This document shows, piece after piece, positions 1 to 11,002 of a stretch of DNA of 64,000 nucleotides (position 1 is its first letter; each line of letters opens with the position of its first letter). The notes beneath the pieces are model-generated. The model did no database searches and had not been told where the DNA came from. It was given only the letters and a program-made list of their open reading frames with translations. The DNA comes from Tubulanus polymorphus (Eukaryota > Nemertea > Palaeonemertea > Tubulaniformes > Tubulanidae): NCBI RefSeq assembly GCF_964204645.1, contig NC_134032.1, positions 1,430,501 to 1,494,500 on the forward strand, given 5' to 3'. A program made the translations under genes and the position numbers.

Positions 1-91
1 TTTTTTTTTTCGCGTCGAACAACGAAAAAGTCTGGCCCGTCATTTAAACAGCGATCGCGGAAAAATCCCTTATCGAAATTGGGAGTATGCG

Positions 92-400
92 ACGCTACTG
101 TGGCAATCGAGGATTCCACTTTATTGGCGAGCGAGGACGTATAGCGCGGTTGTCGCTAGTAGTTACTCGGTAAATTGCTTCTGAATTTCGGTTAAAATCG
201 AATGGAATTTTCTGCTCAACATTTCTTGATGAGAACTGGACCAATCACTTAGTAGAGAAATGAATTCAACCTATATTTGGTGGGCTCTTTGTTAATGTAT
301 GGATCCAGAGAGCCTATAAAATACATTTCAAAATTGTTGATAATTTGAAAACATTAAACTGAGTGTTTACCACTCCATCTGGCGGGATAACTGGTAGTTT
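92..400 (+). repeat. Dispersed repeat family A, copy 1
   Basis: The copy begins with CTACTGTGGCAATCGAGGAT near 96 and carries TTGTCGCTAGTAG near 150, TGTATGGATCC near 296 and CCATCTGGCGGGATAACTGG near 374. The same landmarks occur in the same order at 53.04-53.57 kb, which shows this is a repeat of about 300 bp and not unique DNA. The first part, GATTCCACTTTATTGGCGAGCGAGG, also resembles variant monomers at the left edge of the 71-bp satellite. No coding capacity is visible. Its class (SINE, MITE or other) cannot be decided here. Confidence 0.6.
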
Positions 401-639
401 TAAGTAGCTTTATAAACAGATGAACAATTTTACAGTATGATTAAGTCTTTTGAAAAGACATTATTAGCAGTAGCTGGTGACGCTTTTCGAATACCATTTT
501 CAAGTATTGAAAATCTTTCTATGTCGTACCACCACGACAACCCCTAACCCCCCCCACGATGTTATCGAATCGAATGTCATTCGTAATCGCGTATTATGAT
601 GACGTCATAAGAGGAATAGAGCCGATAACCTCAACAGTT
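401..639. other. Unassigned interval
   Basis: No coding, RNA or repeat signal is visible except one perfect TGACGTCA palindrome at 600-607. Confidence 0.4.
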
Positions 640-703
640 GATCACCCCGGCGGGCGATCACCCCAGCAGGCGATCACCCCAGCAGGCGATCACCCCAGCA
701 GGC
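640..703 (+). repeat. 16-bp tandem repeat, 4 copies
   Basis: Four head-to-tail copies of GATCACCCCAGCAGGC. The first differs at two positions (CCGGCGGGC) and the other three are identical. Confidence 0.9.
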
Positions 704-847
704 TCGTCATCCGTCGAACGGAATCGTGGTGGTATCGAAAGTAATGATTGATAGGAATAGTGAAATAGATTTGAGTGATATGACGTGATTAGCGGATGGT
801 GATGGGATTCGAATCCGATAAACAGATAATCGTTCGTCGTCAATTCT

Positions 848-891
848 CCTGCTGCGGCAGGCGACCTCGGGCACCTGCTGCGGCAGGCGAC
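848..891 (+). repeat. Duplicated 18-bp hairpin-forming unit
   Basis: CCTGCTGCGGCAGGCGAC occurs at 848-865 and 874-891. Each copy can fold, with CCTGC pairing to GCAGG around a TGCG loop. Confidence 0.7.
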
Positions 892-965
892 TACAGTTAT
901 TTAGCTATTAAATTGCATCTCGCGTGTTATTACTGTTTTCAGATGCTAATAGAATAAATCACGCG

Positions 966-1256
966 TACATACATTGTAATACGTGCCGTAATACATTGTA
1001 ATATGTGCCGTAATACATTGTAATATACATTGAAATCGGACTGTTATATATCATTTATTATACATTGTAACACTATAATTCAATTAATTATTCACACTGT
1101 ATTGCATTCACACTGTAACATACACTGAAATGCATCGTAAAATTCACATAAACATTGTAATATATGCTGTTATACACTGTAATACATCGTTATACGGTGG
1201 ACGTGGTAGTTTAAAATGTCCGTGGTTGTACACTTTGATAAATTGTAATATACCGT
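966..1256 (+). repeat. Degenerate AT-rich tandem repeat
   Basis: Diverged repeats of TACATTGTAATA, with a clearer 22-bp period (GTAATACATTGTAATATGTGCC) near 980-1025. The array fades rightward into unrepeated AT-rich DNA. The remainder up to 1827 holds only a short CAG-rich patch (1444-1466) and nothing gene-like. Confidence 0.6.
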
Positions 1257-1827
1257 CTTAAATGTGATACGATTTTGACCAATTTAATGTACGGTTTTAT
1301 GTCAAACATTTCACCCCAAATTGGTTTAAAGGCCCGGATCCATCCCTATTGGAGTCTATCGGTAATTCACGTCACACAGGTTTGTCATGACTGCTGTTCC
1401 GAATACTACCGAGTTTTGATAGAGCTATAAGTTCCCTGTACATGCAGCAGCAGTAGCAGCAGCGACAAGCGACGTTTCTCCCACACTTTTTTTTCTCGGG
1501 TCGCTCTGTTTTTTCTACGTGCCGTTACGACCGTTATTTCGTGTTGTTGATAAGAAAGTACACAAAATAACGGTCAGTTCGGTCTACACACTCTCCGCGA
1601 GGGGATAATTAACTCTTGCTGCCATCGTCGTTTCGCTAGATAAATAGACCGATTCGTCCAACCAGTAAATTTGCATATCGTGCCTTGCATAACATCACGC
1701 GTCGACGCCAGTGTCTGTGTGTGTGTACTGTACAACTTTCACATCGCCCAGTTGAAAACTTTCCCTGTTTGTTTGCATCGTTTTGTCCGATTGAGCGGAG
1801 CTTCTGTGGTGAATATACAAAATTGTA

Positions 1828-4432
1828 TAACCGACTGTGCCACTTTATTTGTCGAGGATCCACAAGGGGCGCTAGTCTAGCCGGATATGTTAACCAGATC
1901 GTCGACAGTGCTATTGTGGCAGTCGAGGATTCACTAGGGGCGCTAGTCTAGCCGGATATGTTAACCAGATCGTCGACAGTGCTACTGTGGCAGTCGAGGA
2001 TCCACTAGGGGCGCTAGTGTAGCCGGATATGTTAACTAGATCACCGACAGTGCCACTTTATTTGTCGAGGAACCACAAGGGGCGCTAGTGTAGCCGGATA
2101 TGTTAACTAGATCACCGACAGTGCCACTTTATTTGTCGAGGAACCACAAGGGGCGCTAGTGTAGCCGGATATGTTAACTAGATCGCTGATAGTGCTATTG
2201 TGGCAGTCGAGGATCCACTAGGGGCGCTAGTGTAGCCGGATATGTTAACTAGATCGCTGATAGTGCTATTGTGGCAGTCGAGGATCCACTAGGGGCGCTA
2301 GTGTAGCCGGATATGTTAACTAGATCACCGACAGTGCTACTGTGGCAGTCGAGGATCCACTAGGGGCGCTAGTGTAGCCGGATATGTTAACTAGATCGCC
2401 GACAGTGCTACTGTGGCAGTCGAGGATCCACTAGGGGCGCTAGTGTAGCCGGATATGTTAACCAGATCGTCGACAGTGCTACTGTGGCAGTCGAGGATCC
2501 ACTAGGGGTGCTAGTCTAGCCGGATATGTTAACTAGATCGCTGATAGTGCTATTGTGGCAGTCGAGGATCCACTAGGGGCGCTAGTGTAGCCGGATATGT
2601 TAACTAGATCGCCGACAGTGCTACTGTGGCAGTCGAGGATCCACTAGGGGCGCTAGTGTAGCCGGATATGTTAACTAGATCGCCGACAGTGCTACTGTGG
2701 CAGTCGAGGATCCACTAGGGGCGCTAGTCTAGCCGGATATGTTAACCAGATCGTCGACAGTGCTACTGTGGCAGTCGAGGATCCACTAGGGGCGCTAGTC
2801 TAGCCGGATATGTTAACCAGATCGTCGACAGTGCTACTGTGGCAGTCGAGGATCCACTAGGGGCGCTAGTCTAGCCGGATATGTTAACCAGATCGTCGAC
2901 AGTGCTACTGTGGCAGTCGAGGATCCACTAGGGGCACTAGTCTAGCCGGATATGTTAACCGGATCGTCGACAGTGCTACTGTGGCAGTCGAGGATCCACT
3001 AGGGGCGCTAGTCTAGCCGGATATGTTAACCAGATCGTCGACAGTGCTACTGTGGCAGTCGAGGATCCGCTAGGGGCGCTAGTGTAGCCAGATATGTTAA
3101 CTAGATCACCGACAGTGCTACTGTGGCAGTCGAGGATCCACTAGGGGCGCTAGTCTAGCCGGATATGTTAACCAGATCGTCGACAGTGCTACTGTGGCAG
3201 TCGAGGATCCACTAGGGGCGCTAGTCTAGCCGGATATGTTAACCAGATCGTCGACAGTGCTACTGTGGCAGTCGAGGATCCACTAGGGGCACTAGTCTAG
3301 CCGGATATGTTAACCGGATCGTCGACAGTGCTACTGTGGCAGTCGAGGATCCACTAGGGGCGCTAGTCTAGCCGGATATGTTAACCAGATCGTCGACAGT
3401 GCTACTGTGGCAGTCGAGGATCCACTAGGGGCACTAGTCTAGCCGGATATGTTAACCGGATCGTCGACAGTGCTACTGTGGCAGTCGAGGATCCACTAGG
3501 GGCGCTAGTCTAGCCGGATATGTTAACCAGATCGTCGACAGTGCTACTGTGGCAGTCGAGGATCCACTAGGGGCACTAGTCTAGCCGGATATGTTAACCA
3601 GATCGTCGACAGTGCTACTGTGGCAGTCGAGGATCCACTAGGGGCGCTAGTCTAGCCGGATATGTTAACCGGATCGTCGACAGTGCTACTGTGGCAGTCG
3701 AGGATCCACTAGGGGCGCTAGTCTAGCCGGATATGTTAACCAGATCGTCGACAGTGCTACTGTGGCAGTCGAGGATCCACTAGGGGCACTAGTCTAGCCG
3801 GATATGTTAACCAGATCGTCGACAGTGCTACTGTGGTAGTCGAGGATCCACTAGGGGCGCTAGTGTAGCCGGATATGTTAACTAGATCGCTGATAGTGCT
3901 ATTGTGGCAGTCGAGGATCCACTAGGGGCGCTAGTGTAGCCGGATATGTTAACTAGATCGCCGGCAGTGCTACTGTGGCAGTCGAGGATCCACTAGGGGC
4001 GCTAGTGTAGCCGGATATGTTAACTAGATCGCTGATAGTGCTATTGTGGCAGTCGAGGATCCACTAGGGGCGCTAGTGTAGCCGGATATGTGAACTAGAT
4101 CGCCGACAGTGCTATTGTGGCAGTCGAGGATCCACTATGGGGGCTAGTGTAGCCGGATATGTTAACTAGATCGCCGACAGTGCTACTGTGGCAGTCGAGG
4201 ATCCACTAGGGGCGCTAGTGTAGCCGGATATGTTAACTAGATCGCCGACAGTGCTACTGTGGCAGTCGAGGGTCCGCTAGGGGCGCTAGTGTGGCCAGTT
4301 ATGCTAGCTAGATCGCCGACACTGCTACCGCGCGTCAAGCATCCACTCAAGAGGAGCTAGCTATAAAGTTGCCGGATGCTAGATACCCGACAGTGCTACT
4401 CTGGCAGTCGAGGAGCCACACTAGACAGTGTA
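1828..4432 (+). repeat. 71-bp satellite array, about 36 monomers
   Basis: The monomer period is exactly 71 bp where measured (2701 to 2772). A monomer reads TGCTACTGTGGCAGTCGAGG, ATCCACTAGGGGCGCTAGT, CTAGCCGGATATGTTAACC, AGATCGTCGACAG. Two main variants alternate in blocks: GTCTAG with CCAGATCGTCGACAG, and GTGTAG with CTAGATCGCC/GCTGAT. The left edge carries three monomers with TGCCACTTTATTTGTCGAGG in place of the usual start. The right edge (4260-4430) is badly decayed. Homogeneous centre and diverged edges are the known outcome of unequal crossing-over. The monomer core matches the dispersed family-A repeats. Confidence 0.97.
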
Positions 4433-5335
4433 TAGATTCGGTCGGGTCTGTTGTACTTATGCAAGTCATGTGCATATCCAATACCGCTAGGAGTAATGAG
4501 AGCTGACCACTGTCCGAACTGACCAGCGAACCGAACCCCTCTTGGGGGCAGACATTGCGCTTCAATGCGAATATCTATCGAAAAACGTCTCCTGCAATGG
4601 TCGATACGGCGGCTCTTGTGACGTCATCGGTTTTTGCATACTTTATATACATAAATTGACCCGAGAGCGCTTTCAACGAGTCGATACTTAACAGTCGCGA
4701 ATCGAAATGTCCTCTCAGATCTACCATGAATATGTTGGCAATCGAAACGTCCTCTCAGGTCTACCGTCGATCCGAGTTCCTTTCAACCGGAATTTCCAAT
4801 CATCGGTAGCCACAAACCTTCAAAAGATCGCGCGCATCGATGAAATGTAATTATCGTCACCGCATCGATTGAGACGCTTTGATGTTGATGTTATTTCAAT
4901 TTAAGAATCACAGCTGTTTATTGATACCTCCACCAACACGTGTGGCAATTTAATTCAATTAATATTTATTGACGCTTTGGGTTACAATATAAATCAACAA
5001 TACAAATCATTAAACTGTTACTTACAAGGCAACAAACGAACAAACCGTAATAAACTCCTAGAACATTGACAAATTGACTGGGCTAGCTCCAGCATTTGCT
5101 GAGAGACCCTTATATCACAAACGGCAGGAAAATAAGCAACAACAAAAAAAGCAGCGTCGCTGATAGCGCAGTAAATATGCACCGGTATGTACTGCACATA
5201 TGATTTTCCAGTCTTAGGGGAATATTACTGGTTGCCCGCCCCGTACAACCATGGACTCGATTCGTTTAGGGTCCATGATACAACCCGCAACTACAGACTC
5301 CCCGACTCCTCATTTCTCTTCGCGCAGAACACCCC
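4433..5335. other. Mostly unassigned, with one local duplication
   Basis: At 4697-4775 the string AATCGAAATGTCCTCTCAGATCTACC occurs twice with small changes, about 50 bp apart. A TGACGTCA lies at 4619-4626. Nothing else could be assigned. Confidence 0.4.
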
Positions 5336-5894
5336 TCTCTCTACCCGGACTGTCTACTCGGACTGTCTACCCGGACTGTCTACCCGGACTGTCTACCCGG
5401 ACTGTCTACCCGGACTCTCTACCCGGACTCTCCACCCGGACTCTTCACCCGGACTCTACACCGGACTCTCCACCCGAACTCTCTACCCGGACTCAACACT
5501 CGGACTCTCTACCCGGACTCTATTCCGAATTCTCTACCCGGACTCTACACCGAATTCTCTACCCGGACTCTACACCGGACTCTCCACCCGGACTCTACAC
5601 CCGGGCTCTCCACCCGAACTCTCCACCCGGACTCTCTACCCGGACTCTACACCGGACTCCCTACCCGGACTCTACACCGGACTCTCTACCCGGACTCTCC
5701 ACCCGGACTCTCTACCCGGACTCTCCACCCGGACTCTCTACCCGGACTCTACACCGGACTCTCTACCCGGACTCTACACCGGACTCTCCACCCGGACTCT
5801 CCACCCGGACTCTACACCCGGGCTCTCCACCCGAACTCTCCACCCGGACTCTACACCCGGGCTCTCCACCCGGACTCTCCACCCGGACTCTACA
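5336..5894 (+). repeat. 12-bp minisatellite (CTCTACCCGGAC)
   Basis: About 45 head-to-tail units of CTCTACCCGGAC and variants (CTCCACCCGGAC, CTCTACACCGGA, CTGTCTACCCGG). Two forward frames stay open through it and give Pro/Ser/Leu/Thr/Arg-rich translations (5187-5975 and 5251-5919). The unit length and lack of unrelated coding sequence on either side argue for a noncoding minisatellite, not a real low-complexity protein. Confidence 0.93.
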
Positions 5895-6773
5895 TCCTCG
5901 ATCTACCGCGAAATGGTGATTTTTCCTATTTTTTCCCGTCGCTCGATCGAATCGACTGAGTACAAGCGGCAGTGATTCTCGTATTACGCGCGGAACAACT
6001 AGAAAAACAGCGCGTTTTTCTGAACGTTCACCGGCGCTGTATAATGTTCTACACAACTAACTCATCATCTACGCGCCATAAAAACGGACCTCCTAGTTAT
6101 ATAAACCAATCTACAACGACTTGACACCTGCGTTATACCACTGGGCTACACGTAACTACACTAAAACTGTATTAGCTAATTTTTATTTCAAGAAATTCGA
6201 GTCGAGCTTTGGCTCAACGGCGAATCAGACGAACGTTAACGCCGTCGATCTATCTCTTAAGCCACTCTAAACTGACCATTTTAAAGAGAGTGGTGTGGTG
6301 TAGACCAGTGAGAGATACTGACTGTGACTCAGGCAGCAGCAGGCAGCACCAGTTCCTCTCGATATATACGGATAGCGGCTGATGATATTTCGAAGATGTT
6401 GCTCGATGCAATGTCGTCGATACACACATCACTTTAGTTTTATTTGCATTGATAGTCACAGTATGTTTGTATACTGGTAATATTGAGATTAACCCTTTAC
6501 GCTTCGAGTGACGTCTCCATCGATTCGAGCGGCGTTTATTCGTTGCAGCTGCAGCAACAACAGCTGTAATGAGCTGCCGCCGCTGCATCTTCCCTTCTCG
6601 CCTGATGGTTAATGCCAAGGTTGAAAAACCGTATTCAATTCATATCTCTTTGAATATCGGTACAACCCGCGCTATCGGAAGACTCTCAGTAATCTCGAGC
6701 TCACCATATACACTCACTGACCAGACATTTATTCGATATTTATTGGGCCAACTGGATACGGGGTTAAGAAGTC
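5895..6773. other. Interval with one SINE-like piece
   Basis: Apart from the tRNA-like segment at 6085-6155, only short low-information sequence is seen. A TTAACCCTTT at 6491 resembles a single piggyBac-type end but has no partner. Confidence 0.3.
6085..6155 (-). mobile_element. Decayed tRNA-derived SINE head
   Basis: On the minus strand GTGTAGCCCAGTGGTATAAC fits a pol III A box (TRGYNNARTGG). The expected B-box position holds only a degenerate GGTTTATATAAC. Without a good B box or tail it is a weak call. Confidence 0.35.
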
Positions 6774-7067
6774 CAAGCCCGTTGCCAGGATTTTGAAAGG
6801 GGCGTTCTCATATTATAAAAAGGGCACTTTTGCATGTTTTGCATCCCAGGAAAGCGAGCACCATATATGCTAAAAATACAGGATTCAGGCTAGGTGCGAC
6901 AGCTGGCAGCTGAGTCGCCGGTGAGATGCCGTGGCCTACACTGAACATCTCAAGTGGTGCCGGTCTCTGAACCGGTTACATAGGCTAAGAATTACCAAAA
7001 TCACGAAGGGCACTTTCTAAAAAAAGGGCGTTCGTTCGAACAGGCGAACCCCCTGGTTACGGGCTTG
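6774..7067. mobile_element. MITE with imperfect terminal inverted repeats
   Basis: The left end CAAGCCCGTTGCCAGG is matched in inverted orientation by the right end (minus strand CAAGCCCGTAACCAGG), followed on both sides by a GGGCGTTC-type block. The interior carries AAAGGGCACTTT twice and has no transposase frame, so it would be non-autonomous. The length is 294 bp. I could not find a convincing target-site duplication, so the superfamily stays open (hAT-like is only a guess). Confidence 0.7.
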
Positions 7068-8377
7068 CAGGTGTCATCGATGAATGGTGCGACATCCTGT
7101 CAGGACATGATCAAAACTGCGATATGTAAATAACATATTCGAACTATGATGACATCATTTACCTCCGTTTTAGTTAAGGTCACGTAATTGAAAAATCCGG
7201 CTCCACAGTAAAACTCGACTCGTGGTCAACTCATCGAAAATGAACCAGTTTTCGATCAGTGTTTTAGCCTGAAACTCGCGCGCGACTCGCCGTTAATTTC
7301 CGTGATTCTCTTTGTGATAATCTTTAGTACGAACAATTCGAAACGAATGAACCCGGTCTGATTTGCAGAAGACAAACGGCGGTAAATAAAGCGCTATTTA
7401 CTGACAGGATTCGGCTGCAAATTAGTAGTTTATCTATCATCACGCCGCTCCTCAGTGCCGAGCTGCAAACTCCGCGCCAACCTGAAACGATGTTATGTTT
7501 TCTGGTTTGATCTACTGTTATTAACGTGATGCTGTGTGGTAATAATTAATGGAACCCGCTTCTGTCTTATAGAGTCTCAAAGTCACTGCTGATTGGTGGA
7601 AAATTACGTCGTTTGATGTAAATGTAAATCGATTTGTAGCTCGTCGATTTTCTGTTTTTTTCGATCGACCTTTGAAGTAGTTCTCGAGTTGGTAGGGCAT
7701 GGAATACGGCCCTTAATCGCGAGATACGACACAGGCAAGGTGACGAAAACCGGAGCGAATATCAACCACGCTCATTCTAACCACCAATTGATATCGAAAA
7801 TCCCATACTCTGAAAATAAAAACCAGTCCAGTTTCCTTAAATTAATGATTTATTTCATCATATCTGTTTAATGTTGTATCTACCCTAGCCGCCAGCCCCC
7901 CCCCAAAAAAAACTGGAAAATAGTCCGATGAGATTTCCTTTTAGGTATTAATAATCCATTTGCGACGCAGTCATCTTCCGGAAAACTGAGGTTACAACAT
8001 AATCGTGGCACCAGTAAGCGCTCAACAACTTAATTAAAAAAATTCACGAGTATACTGTGAGAACCATTGTCAGACGGGTTACAGACACAATGACTGACAA
8101 ACTTAGTACCCGACGACATGTTTGAGTGACACAAATAGATTATTAATGAGAATTGTCTACAGCTAATTACTGTGAATAGTTTGACATATCGATCATGATT
8201 TAAGTACATATTCATATCCACATTTCATATTGTTAAACCTGTGTCGTATTAAGTAATCCATCTTCAAATAAATAAATACCTAATTCAGCGCGTTCTGTGG
8301 CGAAATGTTGTGAATGTGTTGATTGAAATCAACCGCGGAACGAGTTTCTGAAAGCTTTTATTTTAATTTTCTTTTTC

Positions 8378-8379
<2 letters not shown>
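7068..8379. other. Unassigned interval
   Basis: No gene, RNA gene or clear repeat is seen. Near 7189-7290 AACTCATCGAAAATGAACCAG resembles the interior of the GGACCCAGTTCCAC MITE family, but without ends. A short C9A8 run lies near 7895. Confidence 0.3.

Positions 8380-8464
<85 letters not shown>
8380..8464. repeat. (AT)n microsatellite, about 42 units
   Basis: An uninterrupted AT run of about 85 bp. It sits where the tail of the minus-strand SINE next door would be expected, so it may have grown from that tail. Confidence 0.97.
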
Positions 8465-8467
<3 letters not shown>

Positions 8468-8475
8468 AGCAGTAT

Positions 8476-8544
8476 ATCGAAGCTTCTTCCCCAGTCTCTC
8501 TTTCTTTGGGAAAAAGAAAGAGAGACTAGGGAAGAAGCTTCGAT
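8476..8544. repeat. 32-bp-arm hairpin
   Basis: ATCGAAGCTTCTTCCC at 8476 and its complement ending at 8544 bound a fold-back. Arms are 8476-8507 and 8513-8544 with one mismatch in 32 and a 5-bp loop. It lies directly 3' (on the minus strand) of the tRNA-like head and could be the body of that element. Confidence 0.9.
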
Positions 8545-8626
8545 CAAGAAACTCTGTCGCCACCGGGGTTTGAACCCATTGACGAGACCAGCGACCGGCG
8601 GCTTAAACCATGCGGCCATCTCCCAA
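8545..8626 (-). mobile_element. tRNA-derived SINE head with intact A and B boxes
   Basis: On the minus strand TGGCCGCATGGTTTAAGC (8601-8619) is an A box and GGGTTCAAACCC (8567-8577) a perfect B box, about 45 bp apart as in tRNA genes. These are the internal promoter elements of RNA polymerase III. The sequence does not close into a good cloverleaf acceptor stem, and it continues into a hairpin and an AT tail, so a SINE is preferred over a working tRNA gene. Confidence 0.65.
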
Positions 8627-8738
8627 TAAGGAACAAGTACTTGTTCCTTATTCTCAATAAGTAACGAAAATTGAACCGGTAAAGACGAAAATCTGAATAA
8701 GGAACAAGAACAAGTTACTTGTTCCTTATTGGGAGATG
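8615..8738. repeat. Double palindrome around AATAAGGAACAAG
   Basis: AATAAGGAACAAGT followed at once by ACTTGTTCCTTATT makes a 28-bp perfect palindrome at about 8625-8652. A second hairpin of the same 13-bp arm with a short loop lies at about 8696-8730. The outer flanks CATCTCCC and GGGAGATG are also inverted, so the whole block is an inverted repeat of about 120 bp that abuts the SINE head. Confidence 0.85.
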
Positions 8739-8865
8739 AATTCTCAATATTTGTAAGCACGCTTATCTGTGTATGTACAAGACCTGGGTTTAGTTCCCGG
8801 TAAGTTATGTGCGTATCATTTCACGTCTTAATCGGTAACGGAACTAGGCCTTAACGAGGCCGCGC
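8739..8865. other. Possible 3' half of a tRNA-like sequence
   Basis: GACCTGGGTTTAGTTCCCGG near 8782-8801 resembles a T-arm with a variant B box. No A box is found upstream, where the fold-back repeat begins, so only a remnant can be proposed. This interval would also be the 3' flank of the minus-strand exon candidate at 8866. Confidence 0.2.
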
Positions 8866-9058
8866 TCAGTAACAACCCGGAGTTGTGTCGGCGTTTAGAA
8901 TCTTGAAAATCGCTCGTCGTGTACGGATCTTGATACTAGCTTTACGATTGACCGCACGGTTCGACGCACCCAGAGAAATGTACGATGGTTTATTGGCCGT
9001 GGCCACGCCCTTCTCGTCGCCTGGTATTTCTAGGAGCGATGTATGGATCGCGCCTATT
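8866..9058 (-). CDS. Candidate terminal coding exon, protein unknown
   Basis: On the minus strand an acceptor-like GTGTGTTCTATACAG ends at 9059, followed by 64 codons to a TGA at 8866-8868. The first exon base completes a split codon (phase 2). The translation contains GVATANKPSYISLGASNRAV and KASIKIRTRRAIFKILNAD. It is of mixed composition, basic near the end, and not a repeat; codon third positions are varied. I do not recognise the family and assign no function. The opposite strand is also open over this stretch, which lowers certainty. No AATAAA is seen directly downstream. A protein-level search would decide it. Confidence 0.4.
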
Positions 9059-9140
9059 CTGTATAGAACACACAATAGTCACGACCAGAGTGTGAGCGTT
9101 TTTTCTACTGCTGGCTGTAGTGAATCCATCTCTCTCTCAC

Positions 9141-9180
9141 TCGTTCGTAGACGATATCGATTTGAGATCTCTGCGCATAT
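9141..9180 (-). CDS. Possible small exon preceding the terminal exon
   Basis: On the minus strand, 40 bp lie between an AG at 9181-9182 and a donor-like GTGAGAG starting at 9140. Read in the only phase that joins to the next exon, it gives MRRDLKSISSTN and its last two bases plus the next exon's first base make a Glu codon. The intron would be 82 bp and contains GTGAC 18-22 bp before its acceptor, a possible branch site. The acceptor of this exon has a weak pyrimidine tract, so the 5' boundary is uncertain. Confidence 0.2.
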
Positions 9181-9521
9181 CTACGGAAATCCATGATATC
9201 TAATATGGCTGCTATATGGCGTATAGTCACCGCGAAAAGTTAAATGCTAATATCTGTATGTGAAAACCACGGTATCGACGGGGGGGGGGGGGGGGTTGGG
9301 TTAGCCCAGAAATTTAATACTTTGCAATTAATTGTCGGTTTGTATAGTGAGCACAAATAAATGTAGAAATGTTGTTTATTTGAAGCCGTGAAAACACGCC
9401 GGATTGGGGTAACACGCGTGAATGGAAGATGGCCACGGAAAAATTGATTAATTCCTGAATTAGTTTAGGTAAATCATTTCGCGTGGAATTCATTAACGCG
9501 AATGACTCATCTACTAAGATA
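9181..9521. other. Unassigned interval with a G16 run
   Basis: A homopolymer of about 16 G lies at 9280-9295. Nothing else is recognised. Confidence 0.5.
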
Positions 9522-9524
9522 CTT

Positions 9525-9585
9525 CCCAAACAGGAGTCAAACTTCAAGTCGAGCTCTGTTCTAGTCCTTGAGCTATGCAGCCTGC
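9525..9585 (-). mobile_element. tRNA-derived SINE fragment
   Basis: On the minus strand ATAGCTCAAGGACTAGAAC (about 9560-9578) is a good A box and AGTTTGACTCCTG (about 9530-9542) is a one- or two-mismatch B box. Spacing is shorter than in a tRNA gene. No tail was defined. Confidence 0.45.
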
Positions 9586-10907
9586 TAGATGTAACCTGTC
9601 GCTATTGCTGCAGATGATGTGCTGAAATGTACCTGTTTACGACTGACGCCGTAGATCGCTCCAGTTCACGCAGATAGCTATCAGAGTTGGGTAAAGTCTT
9701 GTTACCGGTGAAGATAAGACCGATGATAATATGAGCAATTTGTAAAATGGCATTTCGAACGTATAAACATGTTTAAAGTGCATCTTCCGCGAAATACTAT
9801 CGAAACAGCGATATTTTCACTGGTTTGCTATCAGCTGTAGATTGCCTGCGTAAAAATAGGACAATTCAATCAAAGTTCATTTCATATCTTATCAAATTTG
9901 ATATAGATTTTTAGATATTTGGCAAGTCATGCCTCGGGATAAACTCACATTGATCTTCAGGTTTATTGTTCCTTATTCGTGGAATCTGAGGAATTATGGA
10001 TAGATTTTCGAATAAATCTAAGAAGAAATTCTTCGTCGGACCACTCTAAGCGAATGTAGTGTATCTTTGCTTCAGTCGAACGCAGAGCCCTTATTGGTGA
10101 ATGCGATAAGTCAACCCAGTTTCGTAACTACGACCTGAGCGCCCCCTGGTGAAGTCTTGGTATCCAGTGAGGACGCCTTCTAGGTCGATAAGTGATCAGT
10201 TTGATCATGTGAGGCATTGTTTAAGGTTGACATTAAAACTTTGTTCCTCGTGATAAACATATGAGGGCGGCGTATCGGGGGTTGACAGTGGAACCTCGTT
10301 ACAGGAGGTCAATACACAGAATGGTGATATAAATTGCGCAATAAATGACAGTAAAATAATGAATAATGAATTCCAAAAATAAGTAATAATTAATACATGG
10401 TAATTCAATAAATGCTACACCGAAATTCAGTTTTAATAAATCATATTCAATATCACGTTTTGATAAACAGTCGACACGAGCATCTCCGCCATACGCAGCA
10501 GTCTACGAGCAGGCTAATGACGTCACGCCTATGATCTAAGCGCCCCCTGGGATCGGTAAACGAACTATCGCAGTGTCAGACCGTATACGCGCTGTATCTG
10601 GTTTCAAAGCGAGTCGATCGATAATTGAAACGCAGTATAAACCCGTGTGTATAGTGTGATTAATGTATTCGTATATTATTCTCACTAGCCGGAAGTGATC
10701 CATCTTACAAGCGAAAATACGACTTTACAGTTCATTCACTGTGACGTCACACACTCTCTCCCTCACACGCGATTATTGCGAAATATTGTACAATTTTCAT
10801 TTAGTTTGGTTCCGTATCCCGACTGTGTTGAGACAACCACGCTGCTGACCTAAGTGAATAGTTCCTCACTCGCGGAAAAGAATCCATTCTAACGGCGGCC
10901 TCCGGTT
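9586..10907. other. Unassigned interval with two CTCF-like motifs
   Basis: AGCGCCCCCTGG occurs at 10138-10149 and 10539-10550, and TGACGTCA at 10518-10525 and 10742-10749. No coding or repeat structure was found otherwise. Confidence 0.35.
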
Positions 10908-11002
10908 ACAAAGATTCCAATATTTGCGATAACTCTTACTGTAACAATATTCCATAAATCTAATTCACAATAGATTCTCATCTTTGTCTTTGGAATCTTT
11001 GT
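10908..11002. repeat. 95-bp segment with 13-bp terminal inverted repeats
   Basis: ACAAAGATTCCAA at 10908-10920 is the exact complement of TTGGAATCTTTGT at 10990-11002. It may be a very short MITE or solo ends. No target-site duplication was seen. Confidence 0.5.

Noticed and set aside
1828-4432. CRISPR array
   Set aside because: The repeats are contiguous with no unique spacers, and the context is eukaryotic.
5187-5975. 262-codon Pro/Ser/Thr/Arg frame
   Set aside because: It is the 12-bp minisatellite read in frame, and a second forward frame is equally open.
8885-9196. Plus-strand frame with a basic residue every third position, resembling a voltage-sensor helix
   Set aside because: Only one such helix, no neighbouring membrane segments, a non-ATG start, and a better coding reading on the opposite strand.
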